NCBI RefSeq assembly: GCF_024138145.1
Contig: NZ_CP099997.1
Location: 620,001 to 684,000, forward strand
DNA: 64,000 nucleotides
Direction of reading: 5' to 3'
Source of the DNA: Natronosalvus halobius
Lineage (GTDB): Archaea > Halobacteriota > Halobacteria > Halobacteriales > Natrialbaceae
The number at the start of each line of letters is the position of its first letter. The stretch's first letter is position 1. The position numbers and the translations under genes are program-made. This document shows positions 1 through 8,379 of the stretch, piece after piece. Under the pieces are notes generated by a model, which was not told where the DNA came from, searched no databases, and saw only the letters and a program-made list of their open reading frames with translations.

Positions 1-489
1 CGCCCGGACGATGCCCATGCTCGTCCCGCGAGAATCAGCCTCGCTCACGTCCGCGGTGATGGTGTATGCCGTCGCGAACACGAGCGCGCTCCCGACCCCC
101 CAGAGGACGCGTGCGAGCAGGAACCACGCTTCCGGACTCGAGGAGACGACACCCACCGCCGAACCGAGGGCCGTGTCGGGTCTCGAGGCGTAAATCGCGA
201 GCACGTATCCGAAGGTGGCTACTCCCTCGATCGCCAGTCCGACGACGAACGGTGTGCGGGTGCCGATTCGGTCTATGAGCACGCCTGCAGGCGCGTTCGC
301 CACCAGACGCGTCCAGCGGTTCGCCGAAAGGATGAGTCCGACCATGACCGCCGAGATGCCGAGCACCTCGCCGAGGTTCGGCAAAATGGGGAAGACGACC
401 CCGCCGCCGAAGCCGACGAAGAAGGTACTCACGACGACGGCGAACACGACGCGGCGGGGGCTGGGTTCGGTAGGACTCGAGTTGGGCAC
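1..489 (-). CDS. MFS transporter, N-terminal part (cut by window edge)
   Basis: This gene reads leftward off the window, so only about the first 163 codons are present. From the GTG at 489 the product starts VPNSSPTEPSPRRVVFAVVV. It shows a first membrane helix around residues 14-32, a second around 43-58, and then the cytoplasmic loop typical of the major facilitator superfamily (GVLIDRIG, a motif-A variant of GxLaDRxGrk). Further hydrophobic segments follow, with a short Gly/Ser-rich extracellular loop. The family exports or imports small solutes across the cell membrane; the substrate cannot be told. No ATG lies in frame upstream, so GTG 489 is the best start. The C-terminal half is outside the window. 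Confidence 0.8.
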   Translation of the reverse strand, partial: MPNSSPTEPSPRRVVFAVVVSTFFVGFGGGVVFPILPNLGEVLGISAVMVGLILSANRWTRLVANAPAGVLIDRIGTRTPFVVGLAIEGVATFGYVLAIYASRPDTALGSAVGVVSSSPEAWFLLARVLWGVGSALVFATAYTITADVSEADSRGTSMGIVRA

Positions 490-613
490 GACGATCGGCT
501 CGCTATTTCGTTTCGATACACGATCGATGCCGGTTTGGTTCTTGCGAAGGCGGCACTCGAGGATCGAACGCGAGTTCGACGAAGCTGATGAGAAGCGGCG
601 CGTCCAGGCGCGT

Positions 614-1819
614 TCAGAACGTATCCAGCTCGCCGTCGATGACGCGCTGGGTAATGTCGGTCACGTTCGCGAGACCGTCGTCGACGATTGCCTCGATTTC
701 GGGGCGGACGGTCTCGAGGTCGACGTCGTCTTCGGTGACCACGTGGACGTCGGCGACGTGGGGTTCGTCGATCGGTCGCCCGATCTGGCTCAGGAGGCGA
801 ACGCGGAGGTCGCGGATGCCGTCAACTTCGCTCACGACGTTCTCGGCGATGTCCGTCGAGAGGAGATTGTAGATCTTACCGATGTGATTGACCGGGTTCT
901 TCCCGCTCGTGGCCTCCATCGACATCGACCGGTTGGGAGTGATGAGGCCGTTCGCGCGGTTGCCGCGGCCGACGGACCCGTCGTCGCCCTGTTCGGCGGA
1001 GGTACCGGTGACGGTCAGATAGATCGATCCGGCCTCGACGGCGTCGGCGGTGTTGACGTAGACCGAGACGTCGCGGTCGGTGTACTCGCTCGCGACGTCG
1101 GCGACGTACTCACGTACCGACGCGACGGCGTCGACGTAGGCGTCCATGTCCGGAATGTGTTCGTCGATCATCGCCGCGGCGACGGTCACGTCGATGCTGT
1201 CGCCTTCACGCTTGCCCATGATCTTCACGTCCGAGCCGAGGTACGGGTTCTCAGCGGCGAACTCGCGATTGAGTCGCTGCTCGGCGTTGTAGACAATCTG
1301 CTCGGTCTCTGACAGCGGTGCGTGACCGACGCCGAAGCTCGTGTCGTTGGCCATCGGCACCTGCACTTCCTCTTCGCCGAAGACATCCTGCAGGTCGCCG
1401 CTCCCCTCGCCCAGTTTCACGTCGACGACGACTTCCTCGCCGAAGGTGAGTTTGGGGATTTCGGCCTCGAGGTACTCGCGGGCGGCCGTCAGCGCGATGC
1501 GCTCGGTGGGGATGGTCTGGCCCTCGTAGTGTTTGGTCGCGCGACCGACGATCAGGACGTAGATGGGGTCGATGACTTCGCCGCCGCCGAAGGCGGGGGC
1601 GGCCTCGCCGGCGACCAGCTGGGTCTCGTCCGTGTTGAAGTGAAGCACCTTTCCGACCCGGTCGAGGTACTCGCGGGCGAGCGCACTGCCGACGCTCTCG
1701 GCGATTCCGTCGCAGATCGAGTCGGGGTGTCCGATCCCTTTTCGCTCGACGATTTCGACCTCCTGGTCCTCGACCGCTCGGCGGTCGATCCGTTCGACCC
1801 TGATGTTCCGTTCGCTCAT
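614..1819 (-). CDS. mat: S-adenosylmethionine synthetase (archaeal-type methionine adenosyltransferase)
   Basis: This 401-residue protein makes S-adenosylmethionine from methionine and ATP in the cytoplasm, supplying methyl groups and radical SAM enzymes, two of which are encoded in this window. It has the archaeal MAT form rather than the bacterial MetK form. The N-terminus carries [17 protein letters not shown] (residues about 26-42), followed by [13 protein letters not shown] and [21 protein letters not shown] later segment has [20 protein letters not shown], and the length is normal for the family. The ATG at 1819 is preceded by a TATA-like element 24-31 bp away, which suggests a leaderless transcript. 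The opposite strand has long open frames that are only GC-rich shadows of this gene. Confidence 0.97.
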   Translation of the reverse strand: MSERNIRVERIDRRAVEDQEVEIVERKGIGHPDSICDGIAESVGSALAREYLDRVGKVLHFNTDETQLVAGEAAPAFGGGEVIDPIYVLIVGRATKHYEGQTIPTERIALTAAREYLEAEIPKLTFGEEVVVDVKLGEGSGDLQDVFGEEEVQVPMANDTSFGVGHAPLSETEQIVYNAEQRLNREFAAENPYLGSDVKIMGKREGDSIDVTVAAAMIDEHIPDMDAYVDAVASVREYVADVASEYTDRDVSVYVNTADAVEAGSIYLTVTGTSAEQGDDGSVGRGNRANGLITPNRSMSMEATSGKNPVNHIGKIYNLLSTDIAENVVSEVDGIRDLRVRLLSQIGRPIDEPHVADVHVVTEDDVDLETVRPEIEAIVDDGLANVTDITQRVIDGELDTF

Positions 1820-1842
1820 TACCCGAGGTTGCGCTGGGATGG

Positions 1843-1850
1843 TTCTATAA
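1843..1850 (-). promoter_or_regulatory. TATA-like promoter element of mat
   Basis: Read leftward the sequence is TTATAGAA, preceded by purine-rich CGCAAG that could act as a TFB recognition element. It lies 24-31 bp before the mat ATG, the spacing expected of a leaderless haloarchaeal transcript. Confidence 0.5.
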
Positions 1851-2111
1851 CTTGCGAAAACGTTGACGGACGGAAATATGCGGCGAGGTTATACACCGAC
1901 AACCGGACCTGTGCATCGTTCGACTGTCGAATACTCGAGTGCTCGCGTCTCACGTAACACCGTGTGCGAGAGTAGAGATGGAAGACCCGTCGAGATCGGT
2001 ACTGACCGCTTCTTTTGTCACATTTTAAACGATCGGTATAGGAAGTACAGACGGCGGTGAGCCATGCTCGTGGACCGAAACCAATTTAGCAGTTAGTGTT
2101 GACGTAGTTCC

Positions 2112-2330
2112 ATGTCCTCCATCCACAACCAGCGACGTATTCCTGCCCGATACGGTATCGTCCTCGGTGCAATTTTATTCATTAGCTTCGCCTACGCGAT
2201 AATCACGGCGCAAATCCTCCTCTGGGTATGGGGGCTCGTCGCGTTGTTCTCCCTCGGTCTCTCAGTGTTTGTGGTCTATCTGTTCTACAGGCTGGTTCGT
2301 GCTGTCGAACGAATCGCCTACGAACACTGA
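2112..2330 (+). CDS. Small two-helix membrane protein
   Basis: This is a 72-residue protein of unknown function. After a short basic N-terminus (residues 1-13) it has two hydrophobic segments, about 15-33 (YGIVLGAILFISFAYAII) and 38-60 (LWVWGLVALFSLGLSVFVV), and ends with a charged tail. An AT-rich CAATTTAG element lies about 26 bp before the ATG. It stands alone between mat, which diverges from it, and a convergent acetyltransferase. Haloarchaea carry many such short membrane proteins. No specific family is recognised. Confidence 0.6.
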   Translation: MSSIHNQRRIPARYGIVLGAILFISFAYAIITAQILLWVWGLVALFSLGLSVFVVYLFYRLVRAVERIAYEH

Positions 2331-2376
2331 CGGAGAGCCAGTTCGCTCGAGTCGCAGGTGTACTGAAACGGAGAAC

Positions 2377-2973
2377 TTACAATTGAAGTGATGATTCACC
2401 CGTCAGGAGTGCACCGCTATACCTATCGGTATTCTGGAGTTCCTCGAGAGGGGTCGGTGGCGATGGAGGTGTCGCAAGGGACTGAAGCGGTAATTCCCAG
2501 TGGCCAACGTCGCGCCACTTCCCGTTCTTGTATCCGACGTTGCGGTACACACCGACTTTTTCGAATCCGCGTGATTCGTGAAACGTGACGCTCTGAGGGT
2601 TCGGTAGTGCGATTACAGCGTACGCATTACACAATCCCTGTCGGTCCAGGAGCGCGAAGAGCGATTCGTAGAGCGCGCTCGCAATTCCCTTCCGTCGCCA
2701 GGCTTCGTTCACGTACACAGAGACGTCGACTGCCCACCGGTACGCTGGGCGTTCGTTGTGCGTGCTCGCATACGCGTAACCCGTTATTTGACCGTCGTGC
2801 TCACACACCAACCACGGAAGTCGTTCCACAGTAGTTCGGATGCGTTGAGCCATCTCTCCGATGGTTGGTGGACTGGTTTCAAACGAAATGTGCGTCTGTT
2901 CGACGATGGGTGTATAAATCGATGCAATAGCTTCTGCATCCCTCTCCGTTGCCAGCCGAATTTTTGGGCACAC
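2377..2973 (-). CDS. GNAT family N-acetyltransferase, phosphinothricin-acetyltransferase-like
   Basis: The product of about 198 residues has the GNAT fold. It begins IRLATERDAEAIASIYTPIV, has central DVSVYVNEAWRRKGIASALY (strand 4 plus the acetyl-CoA loop, R-x-x-G-I/V-A), then NPQSVTFHESRGFEKVGVYR and a closing GYKNGKWRDVGHW. This pattern is typical of the Pat/Bar/MddA branch, which acetylates the amino group of amino-acid-like substrates such as methionine sulfone or phosphinothricin; the true substrate is unknown. The frame is open to a GTG at 3030, but the GTG at 2973 is preferred because homologous sequence starts just after it and an ATATTTTT element sits about 26 bp upstream. Confidence 0.85.
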   Translation of the reverse strand: MCPKIRLATERDAEAIASIYTPIVEQTHISFETSPPTIGEMAQRIRTTVERLPWLVCEHDGQITGYAYASTHNERPAYRWAVDVSVYVNEAWRRKGIASALYESLFALLDRQGLCNAYAVIALPNPQSVTFHESRGFEKVGVYRNVGYKNGKWRDVGHWELPLQSLATPPSPPTPLEELQNTDRYSGALLTGESSLQL

Positions 2974-3270
2974 TTGTGAGAATACGGAACCACACAGCAA
3001 AAATATCGTGCGGTGAGGTGATGCATACACCAGTATATCTTACAACCACCATTATGCCCCACCCAGTATTTGAGTGAACTGTACGGCGGTAATGACTGTA
3101 TCCTTTCGTGAATCGTCCCCGACAGTATGGTATCAGCAGAACCTGAAAGTAAAGAGTTACTCTCGAGCAGCCGAAACCGATTACGACGTGCGGTCGCTGA
3201 TCGCTCGTTCCCGATGTTCATGTATTCGGTCCCCAGAAGACCTATTGTCGGGGCGTCGATCCATCAACGC

Positions 3271-3816
3271 ATGCCGGGTGCACGCATCACGAACGGCGAG
3301 CGGATCACGCTTCGTACGGTGGAGCGCGAGGACGTCCCGTTTCTCCAGCGGGCGTTCGCCAACCCCGAGATCAGGTATCCGATCGGCAACCCCCTCTGGA
3401 ATCAGGAGCGAATCGAGGTCCCTACCGATGACGACGACAGCGACCAGTTTCTCGTCTGCCTCGACGACGGACGGCCGGGCCAACCCGACGAGGACGACGT
3501 GGAGCGACTCGGCGTCGTCTACGTCGGCGACGCCCACTACCGACGACCGGAACTTGGCTACTGGCTCGCGCCAGCGTACCACGGCCAGGGGTACGGCTCC
3601 GAGGCCGTCTCGCTCGTCGTCGACTACGTCTTTCGCGTCTACGATCACCCCGCCGTCGGCGCCGGCGTCTTCGACTTCAACGACGCCTCTCGAGGGCTGC
3701 TCGAGTCCCTCGGCTTCGAGGAGGAGGGCCGGATCCGCCGTGATCGGTTTATCGACGGCGCGTACCGCGACATGATTCAGTACGGCCTCCTCAGAGAGGC
3801 GTGGCGAGACCGATAG
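3271..3816 (+). CDS. GNAT family N-acetyltransferase, RimJ/RimL-like
   Basis: This 181-residue protein has the order of a RimJ/RimL-type acetyltransferase: GERITLRTVEREDVPFLQRA at the N-terminus, an acidic loop (residues about 50-72), ELGYWLAPAYHGQGYGSEAV carrying the acetyl-CoA pyrophosphate loop (Q/R-x-x-G-x-G/A), and a C-terminal strand with ASRGLLESLGFEEEGRIRRD. Relatives acetylate protein N-termini or small amines with acetyl-CoA. The open frame extends up to 3127, but residues before the ATG at 3271 have no family similarity and are basic and Ser-rich, unlike real haloarchaeal protein. It is followed by a DJ-1/PfpI gene on the same strand. Confidence 0.85.
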   Translation: MPGARITNGERITLRTVEREDVPFLQRAFANPEIRYPIGNPLWNQERIEVPTDDDDSDQFLVCLDDGRPGQPDEDDVERLGVVYVGDAHYRRPELGYWLAPAYHGQGYGSEAVSLVVDYVFRVYDHPAVGAGVFDFNDASRGLLESLGFEEEGRIRRDRFIDGAYRDMIQYGLLREAWRDR

Positions 3817-3938
3817 TCGAGTTTTCGGCGAGCGACGAAGGACGCTCGCCTCGTTAGAGTCGTCGCACTGTGTGATCCACGTGTGTGCCCCCTGTGATCT
3901 TATACCACTCGAGGGCGTACACGTGCCCGGTGATCTCG

Positions 3939-4526
3939 ATGGGGAAAGACATACTCATGATCGTCGGCGACTTCGGCGAAGACCTCGAAATAATGGTTCC
4001 GTTCCAGGCGCTGCAGATGGTCGGCCACGACGTCGACGCTGTGTGTCCCGACAAAGACGCGGGCGAGACGGTCAAGACGGCGATCCACGACTTCCGGGGC
4101 GACCAGACGTACCTCGAAGAGCGCGGCCACGACTTCGAGCTAAACGCGACGATGAACGGGATCGACCCCGCCGACTACGACGCGCTGTGCGTCCCCGGCG
4201 GCCGAGCGCCGGAGTACCTCCGCACCTACGACGAGGTCATCGACGCCGTCCAGCACTTCTTCGAGGAGGACAAACCCGTGGCGACGCTCTGTCACGGCCC
4301 GCAGATTCTCGCGGCGGCGGACGTCCTGGAGGGCTACGAAATGACCTCGTATCCCGCGGTCCGCGCGGAGTGTGAGGCCGCCGGCTGTTCGTGGGTCGAC
4401 GGCGTCGTCCGCGACGGTAACCTCGTCACTGGCCAGGCCTGGCCCGACCACGTCGAGTGGCTCGCGGAATTCCTCGAGCTGCTGGGGACCGACATCAGTC
4501 ACGCCGAAGCTGCGACGGCCGACTGA
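3939..4526 (+). CDS. DJ-1/PfpI family protein (glutamine amidotransferase-like fold)
   Basis: This 195-residue protein belongs to the DJ-1/PfpI superfamily, which includes intracellular protease/chaperone PfpI, YhbO and deglycase-like proteins. It starts MGKDILMIVGDFGEDLEIMV, with the conserved acidic residue of the ED(L)E stretch. The nucleophile elbow is VATLCHGPQILAAADVL, with Cys at about residue 114 followed by His. The motif ALCVPGGRAPEYLR is also typical. The reaction in this subfamily is uncertain. The frame extends 54 bp further upstream, but the ATG at 3939 matches the family start. A T6 run downstream could end the transcript before the convergent CYTH gene. Confidence 0.88.
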   Translation: MGKDILMIVGDFGEDLEIMVPFQALQMVGHDVDAVCPDKDAGETVKTAIHDFRGDQTYLEERGHDFELNATMNGIDPADYDALCVPGGRAPEYLRTYDEVIDAVQHFFEEDKPVATLCHGPQILAAADVLEGYEMTSYPAVRAECEAAGCSWVDGVVRDGNLVTGQAWPDHVEWLAEFLELLGTDISHAEAATAD

Positions 4527-4568
4527 GTCGCCCGTTTCCAGAATCCCTCCAGCACAGCCGCTCAACCG

Positions 4569-4574
4569 TTTTTT
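4569..4574 (+). terminator. T-run terminator after the PfpI gene
   Basis: A run of six T residues lies 43 bp after the stop of the DJ-1/PfpI gene, in a short convergent intergenic region. Archaeal RNA polymerase terminates on such U-tracts without needing a hairpin. Confidence 0.4.
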
Positions 4575-4595
4575 CGCAACCTTCCTCCGTCCCGC

Positions 4596-5174
4596 TCAGT
4601 CTTCGAGCACGAGTTCCAGGTACGATGTTCGAAGCTGCTCCGCGGGATCGAGGTCGAGGCGCTCCAGGATGGCCGCCGCTCCCTCGCGAACCGACTCGAT
4701 CTCGGCTTCGGTCTCGGCGTCGGCCTCCACTTCGACGAACTCGCCGGCCCCCTCGACGGCGTCGAGCGTGACGGTGTACCCCTCGAGCGAGTAGCGCTCG
4801 CGGCGTTTTTCGACCGTCGCGACGGGCTCGAAGCCGAGTTTCGTGAGCGCGGCGTCCATCGTCTCGCCGTCGCCGACGGCCGTCTCGTGTTCGGCGCGGG
4901 TCTTCGAGTCGTCCTCGAGCAGCGGCCCCTTGTAGGTCACTCGGGCCTCGTGGTCGACGTCGTGGAGGGCGACGGCGGTGTCGGCGTCCGCGTCCACCGC
5001 CTCTCGCCGAATGCGCAGCGCTTCGTCGGACTCGGCAAACGATCGGTGAGGGGCGTCGTAGTAGGTGTCCGCCTGGACGACCGTCGCCTCGCGCGTCGCG
5101 TCGAGCGCCTCGAGACGCGCCCGGACCGCCTCGAGAGTCGCGGGAACCTCGACCTTGAGTTCGACTTCGTACAT
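4596..5174 (-). CDS. CYTH domain protein (class IV adenylate cyclase CyaB / triphosphatase fold)
   Basis: The 192-residue product is a single CYTH (triphosphate tunnel metalloenzyme) domain. It begins MYEVELKVEVPATLEAVRA, carrying the signature E-x-E-x-K (here EVELKVEV), then ADTYYDAPHRSF, ALRIRRE, ARVTYKGPLLE and, near the end, VTLDAVEGAGEFVEVEADA. The alternating charged residues line the tunnel that binds triphosphates and divalent metal. The family includes CyaB adenylate cyclases and thiamine-triphosphatases; archaeal members have unproven substrates. The same frame stays open for 1.5 kb upstream, but that part is a shadow of the FKBP gene. The ATG at 5174 is the family start. Confidence 0.88.
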   Translation of the reverse strand: MYEVELKVEVPATLEAVRARLEALDATREATVVQADTYYDAPHRSFAESDEALRIRREAVDADADTAVALHDVDHEARVTYKGPLLEDDSKTRAEHETAVGDGETMDAALTKLGFEPVATVEKRRERYSLEGYTVTLDAVEGAGEFVEVEADAETEAEIESVREGAAAILERLDLDPAEQLRTSYLELVLED

Positions 5175-5308
5175 ACGTCGTTCGAGGGCCGGGAGCCATA
5201 GGAACGTGTCGTTCCACGGTCGACTCTCGCTCTCGGTCACGAACTCGGTGCTCGAGCGGGGAGGAACTGGAAACGAGTGGAAACCGAGCGCCCGAACGAA
5301 AACGTCGG

Positions 5309-5316
5309 TCTTAAAT
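5309..5316 (+). promoter_or_regulatory. TATA-like promoter element of the FKBP gene
   Basis: The element TCTTAAAT lies 24-31 bp before the ATG at 5340 but only 12-19 bp before an in-frame ATG at 5328. It therefore supports 5340 as the translation start of a leaderless message. Confidence 0.45.
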
Positions 5317-5339
5317 GCGGACGGCTGATGGTACCACGT

Positions 5340-6332
5340 ATGACCGAGGAAGAGGAGGCCGAGACATCGGCCGATGACGTCGAAACGGAAGCCGAAGACA
5401 CCGAAGCCGAGGAGAGCGAGCCCGAGAGCGGGTTCCAGCCCGGTGACTTCGTGAAGATCGCCTACACCGCTCGCACCGTCGAGGGCGACCAGCTCGTCGA
5501 CACGACCGACGCCGAGGTCGCCGAGGAGGAGGGCGTCGACGCCCAGGATCGAGAGTTCGCCCCGCGAACGATCGTCCTCGGAGAGGGCCACATCTTCGGC
5601 GCCGTCGAGGACGCCATCATCGGCAGCGAAGCCGGTGAGGAGGGCGATGTTACCATCCCCGCCGAGGAGGCCTTCGGCGAGTACGACAACGACGCCGTCG
5701 AGACGATCAGCGCGGACAAGATCGACGAGGACGACCGCTACCCCGGCGCGCACGTCCACATCGACGGCCGTCACGGCTACATCAGTACCATCGTCGGCGG
5801 GCGCGCTCGCGTCGACTTCAATCACCCCCTCGCCGGAGAGGACGTCGAGTACGAGTACGAGGTCGTCGAGGAAGTCGACGACCGCGAGGAGCAGGCTGCT
5901 GGCCTCTTCGGAATGTACCTCGAAACCGAACCCGACCTCTGGATCGAAACCGACGAGGTCGAAGAGGAGGTTCCCGTCGAGTCTGACGACGACGATGACG
6001 ACGACGAGGAAACCGAACCCGAGTTCGAGACCGAGGTGGTCGAGAAGGAAACGCTCTACGTCGAGTCCACGCCCCAGATGGCGATGAACCAGCAGTGGAT
6101 GTTCCAGAAGCAACAGATCGCCCAGGACGTCATGGACAAGGTCGGCGTCGACCGCGTCATCGTCCAGGAGGTCATCGAGGGCATGGGTGGTATGATGGGC
6201 GGTATGGGTGGCATGATGGGCGGCATGGGCGGTGCCGGCGGCGAAGCCGACCTTGAGGCCGCACTCGAGGACGCCGACGTCGACGCCGACGAAATCGTCG
6301 AAGAACTCGAAGCCGAAGCCGGCGACGAGTAA
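5340..6332 (+). CDS. FKBP-type peptidyl-prolyl isomerase, long archaeal form with Gly/Met-rich tail
   Basis: The 330-residue protein is a cytoplasmic prolyl isomerase and likely folding factor. Residues 1-35 are an acidic extension. The FKBP domain follows (FVKIAYTARTVEGDQLVDTT, then GEGHIFGAVEDAIIGSEAGE). The SlyD-like insert-in-flap domain is next (EEAFGEYDNDAVETISADKI through GGRARVDFNHPLAGEDVEY). After it comes an extra domain of about 110 residues with a poly-Asp stretch near 217-225 and QMAMNQQWMFQKQQIAQDVM. The last 50 residues contain a tandem run of GGM units (around 6184-6236) and an acidic end. The isomerase core is canonical. The C-terminal GGM run resembles the flexible tails of chaperonins and is unusual for an FKBP. 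Confidence 0.92.
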   Translation: MTEEEEAETSADDVETEAEDTEAEESEPESGFQPGDFVKIAYTARTVEGDQLVDTTDAEVAEEEGVDAQDREFAPRTIVLGEGHIFGAVEDAIIGSEAGEEGDVTIPAEEAFGEYDNDAVETISADKIDEDDRYPGAHVHIDGRHGYISTIVGGRARVDFNHPLAGEDVEYEYEVVEEVDDREEQAAGLFGMYLETEPDLWIETDEVEEEVPVESDDDDDDDEETEPEFETEVVEKETLYVESTPQMAMNQQWMFQKQQIAQDVMDKVGVDRVIVQEVIEGMGGMMGGMGGMMGGMGGAGGEADLEAALEDADVDADEIVEELEAEAGDE

Positions 6333-6448
6333 GCCCAGTTTTCCGATTCTTTCGCCTCCCAGCAGCGGTGGCTGTGACTCACCACTCCTCGAGGGGACAC
6401 ACCGGTCGGCCGATACTATGATAGTCGTCCACTTTTTTGTAGACGACA

Positions 6449-7504
6449 ATGCGGCACGTCCCCCGAACACGTTCGGTAGCCGACGGGCGCCACGTCGTGA
6501 TGGCACTCGGCGCCGCGTACGTCGCGTTATCCGTTTTTCCCGCCGTTTTTCCCGGGAGCGAGGAGCTACCACGGGGCGCCCTGCTGATCGTCGTCGTCCT
6601 GACGGCCGGTCCTGGACTGGTTCTACTCTACGGCGGCTATCGACTGGCACAATCGTCGGTTCACGCGGCGCTCTACGGCCGGATCGCCGGCTGGTGTCTC
6701 GGCGCGATCGGGGTCATGGCAACCATCTTCGCCATCTCGAGTCTCGTCAGCGACCTGGCGAGTGTCGTCCCGAACGTGTTGATCCTCACCGCGCTGAGCG
6801 CCCTCGCCGGTTTCGGACTGGGTGTCTACGACGCTCAGGCACGGACGCGGGCGCGGGAGGCCGAGCAAAGGAGCCACGAACTCGCCTATCAGAACAATCG
6901 ACTGGAGAGTTTCGCGGGTATGCTCGCCCACGAACTTCGGAACCCGCTGACGATCGCCAAGGGCTACCACGAGCAGTCGCGCCCGCGAGACGAAGATGCC
7001 GCCAGACAGGTGGCACTCGCTCACGAGCGCATCGAGGAGATGATCGATATTCTCCTCGTCATCGTCCGTGAATCGCCCGTACACGTAGACGAGAGCCGGA
7101 TCAACCTCACGGACGTGGCCGAACAGGCGTGGGACGCCACCGAGGAAACGGCGACGGCCACGCTCGTCCTCGATACTGACCGATCGATTCGCGGCGACGC
7201 GGTGCACCTGCATCACCTGCTGGCGAACCTCTTTCAGAACAGTCTGGAGCACGCTCACGAGGGTGTGACCGTTCGCGTCGGTGACCTCGAGGACGGCTTC
7301 TACGTGGAGGACGACGGCCCCGGTATCCCGCCGGAGACCCACAGCCAGGTCGTCGAGCCGGGTTTTACGACGAGTTCGCGCGGGACGGGACTCGGTCTAA
7401 CGCTCGTCACCCAGCTAGCCGCGATCTACGACTGGGACTGGGCGCTCTCCGAGAGTAGAGATGGCGGAGCCCGATTCGAGTTCACCGAGGTCGACCTCGT
7501 GTAA
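6449..7504 (+). CDS. Membrane-bound sensor histidine kinase
   Basis: This 351-residue protein has four hydrophobic segments in its first ~130 residues (beginning VVMALGAAYVALSVFPAVFP). A short coiled region follows (RAREAEQRSHELAYQNNRLE). The kinase core comes next: the H-box FAGMLAHELRNPLTIAKGYH, with the phosphoacceptor His, an N-box LFQNSLEHA, the G1 box DDGPGIPP and the G2 box GTGLGLTLV. It autophosphorylates on His and presumably passes phosphate to a response regulator not encoded next door. The sensor part resembles the four-helix N-terminal domains common in haloarchaeal kinases. The stimulus is unknown. It converges with the RecA-fold gene downstream. Confidence 0.9.
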   Translation: MRHVPRTRSVADGRHVVMALGAAYVALSVFPAVFPGSEELPRGALLIVVVLTAGPGLVLLYGGYRLAQSSVHAALYGRIAGWCLGAIGVMATIFAISSLVSDLASVVPNVLILTALSALAGFGLGVYDAQARTRAREAEQRSHELAYQNNRLESFAGMLAHELRNPLTIAKGYHEQSRPRDEDAARQVALAHERIEEMIDILLVIVRESPVHVDESRINLTDVAEQAWDATEETATATLVLDTDRSIRGDAVHLHHLLANLFQNSLEHAHEGVTVRVGDLEDGFYVEDDGPGIPPETHSQVVEPGFTTSSRGTGLGLTLVTQLAAIYDWDWALSESRDGGARFEFTEVDLV

Positions 7505-7567
7505 TCCGCTGTCGAGACTCGAGTAGCCGGCTGTCGAGACCTGAATCGTCCGTAACAGCACCCGTCG

Positions 7568-8194
7568 TCACGCGATGTCCCGACTCGTGTCGATCTCGAC
7601 CTGCTCGGAGAGCTGAAGTTTAATGATCTCGGGGGAGGCACCGCCGCCCCGGAATTTCGGGATCGCAAGGTGGTTCTCGATCTCGGTCCCATCGAGGGAC
7701 GTCCGCAGGTCGAAGACGGCGTCGGCGACGTGTTCGGTGGTCGGCCGGTTGTCGGAGGGATTCGGGCGCTTGAGACAGTGGAGGACGGCGATCGAGCCCG
7801 TCTCGAGCATGTGTGACTTCAGATCGTTGAGAAACTCGAGGTACGCGTCGCCATCGGCGCGCTCCAGGACGTCCATCGTGTCGATGATGAGGTTCGCGCC
7901 ATCGGGCAGCGCACTGATGAGGCGGGTCGCTTCCTCGAGGGGGTCGGAATCGGTGACCCGGCGGACGGTGGGACTGCCGACGCGACTCATCGAGGATTCG
8001 ATGGCATGGCGAACGGTGTCGTCGGTTCGCTCGGTCGTCAGGTACAGGGTGCCGCGGGCGGCCGTCAGTTCGTACAGGAGCAGTTCCGACTGGCTGGCGG
8101 GACTCGCGGTGTAGGCGACGACACAACCTGGGGGCAATCCGCCGTCTAACTTCCGATCCAGCACGTCGATGCCCGTTTCCAGCCGACCAACCAT
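7568..8194 (-). CDS. RecA/KaiC-fold protein without a recognisable P-loop (haloarchaeal HTR-like)
   Basis: The 208-residue product begins MVGRLETGIDVLDRKLDGGL, the entry of KaiC/RadA-type ATPases. Where a Walker A motif should follow (GxxxxGKT/S) it has PPGCVVAYTASPASQSELLL, with no GK[ST]. A Walker-B-like strand NLIIDTMDVLER is present, as is a later VLHCLK segment. In haloarchaea, proteins of this kind are annotated as HTR-like or RAD55-family and often sit near two-component genes, as here next to a histidine kinase. It probably binds a partner or nucleotide without normal ATP hydrolysis; this is inference. Start ATG 8194 is chosen; the frame upstream is open by chance. Confidence 0.7.
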   Translation of the reverse strand: MVGRLETGIDVLDRKLDGGLPPGCVVAYTASPASQSELLLYELTAARGTLYLTTERTDDTVRHAIESSMSRVGSPTVRRVTDSDPLEEATRLISALPDGANLIIDTMDVLERADGDAYLEFLNDLKSHMLETGSIAVLHCLKRPNPSDNRPTTEHVADAVFDLRTSLDGTEIENHLAIPKFRGGGASPEIIKLQLSEQVEIDTSRDIA

Positions 8195-8346
8195 GCGATT
8201 GTGACCTCTTGTCCCAGCGCCCGCATAACTCTTTGGCCCGAGTCGCCGTTCACTCGGGCGGTTCCAGGCTATCCCTTGCCACGACGTTGTATTAGCCGAC
8301 ACTCGGTGATGAATAATCGGCGGACGCACGTCAGACGGCCCAAAAC

Positions 8347-8354
8347 GTTTATTC
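8347..8354 (+). promoter_or_regulatory. TATA-like promoter element of dacZ
   Basis: The element GTTTATTC, preceded by AAAAC, lies 26-33 bp before the dacZ ATG and would drive a leaderless dacZ-mscS message. Confidence 0.5.
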
Positions 8355-8379
8355 GGCCGCGAACTGCTTGTAAGAGACA

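Noticed and set aside
4596..6650. A single 684-codon leftward open frame over the CYTH and FKBP genes
   Set aside because: Only its last 192 codons are the CYTH protein. The upstream part is a shadow of the FKBP gene, with the poor codon choice and low-complexity Leu/Val/Asp typical of a GC-rich antisense frame.
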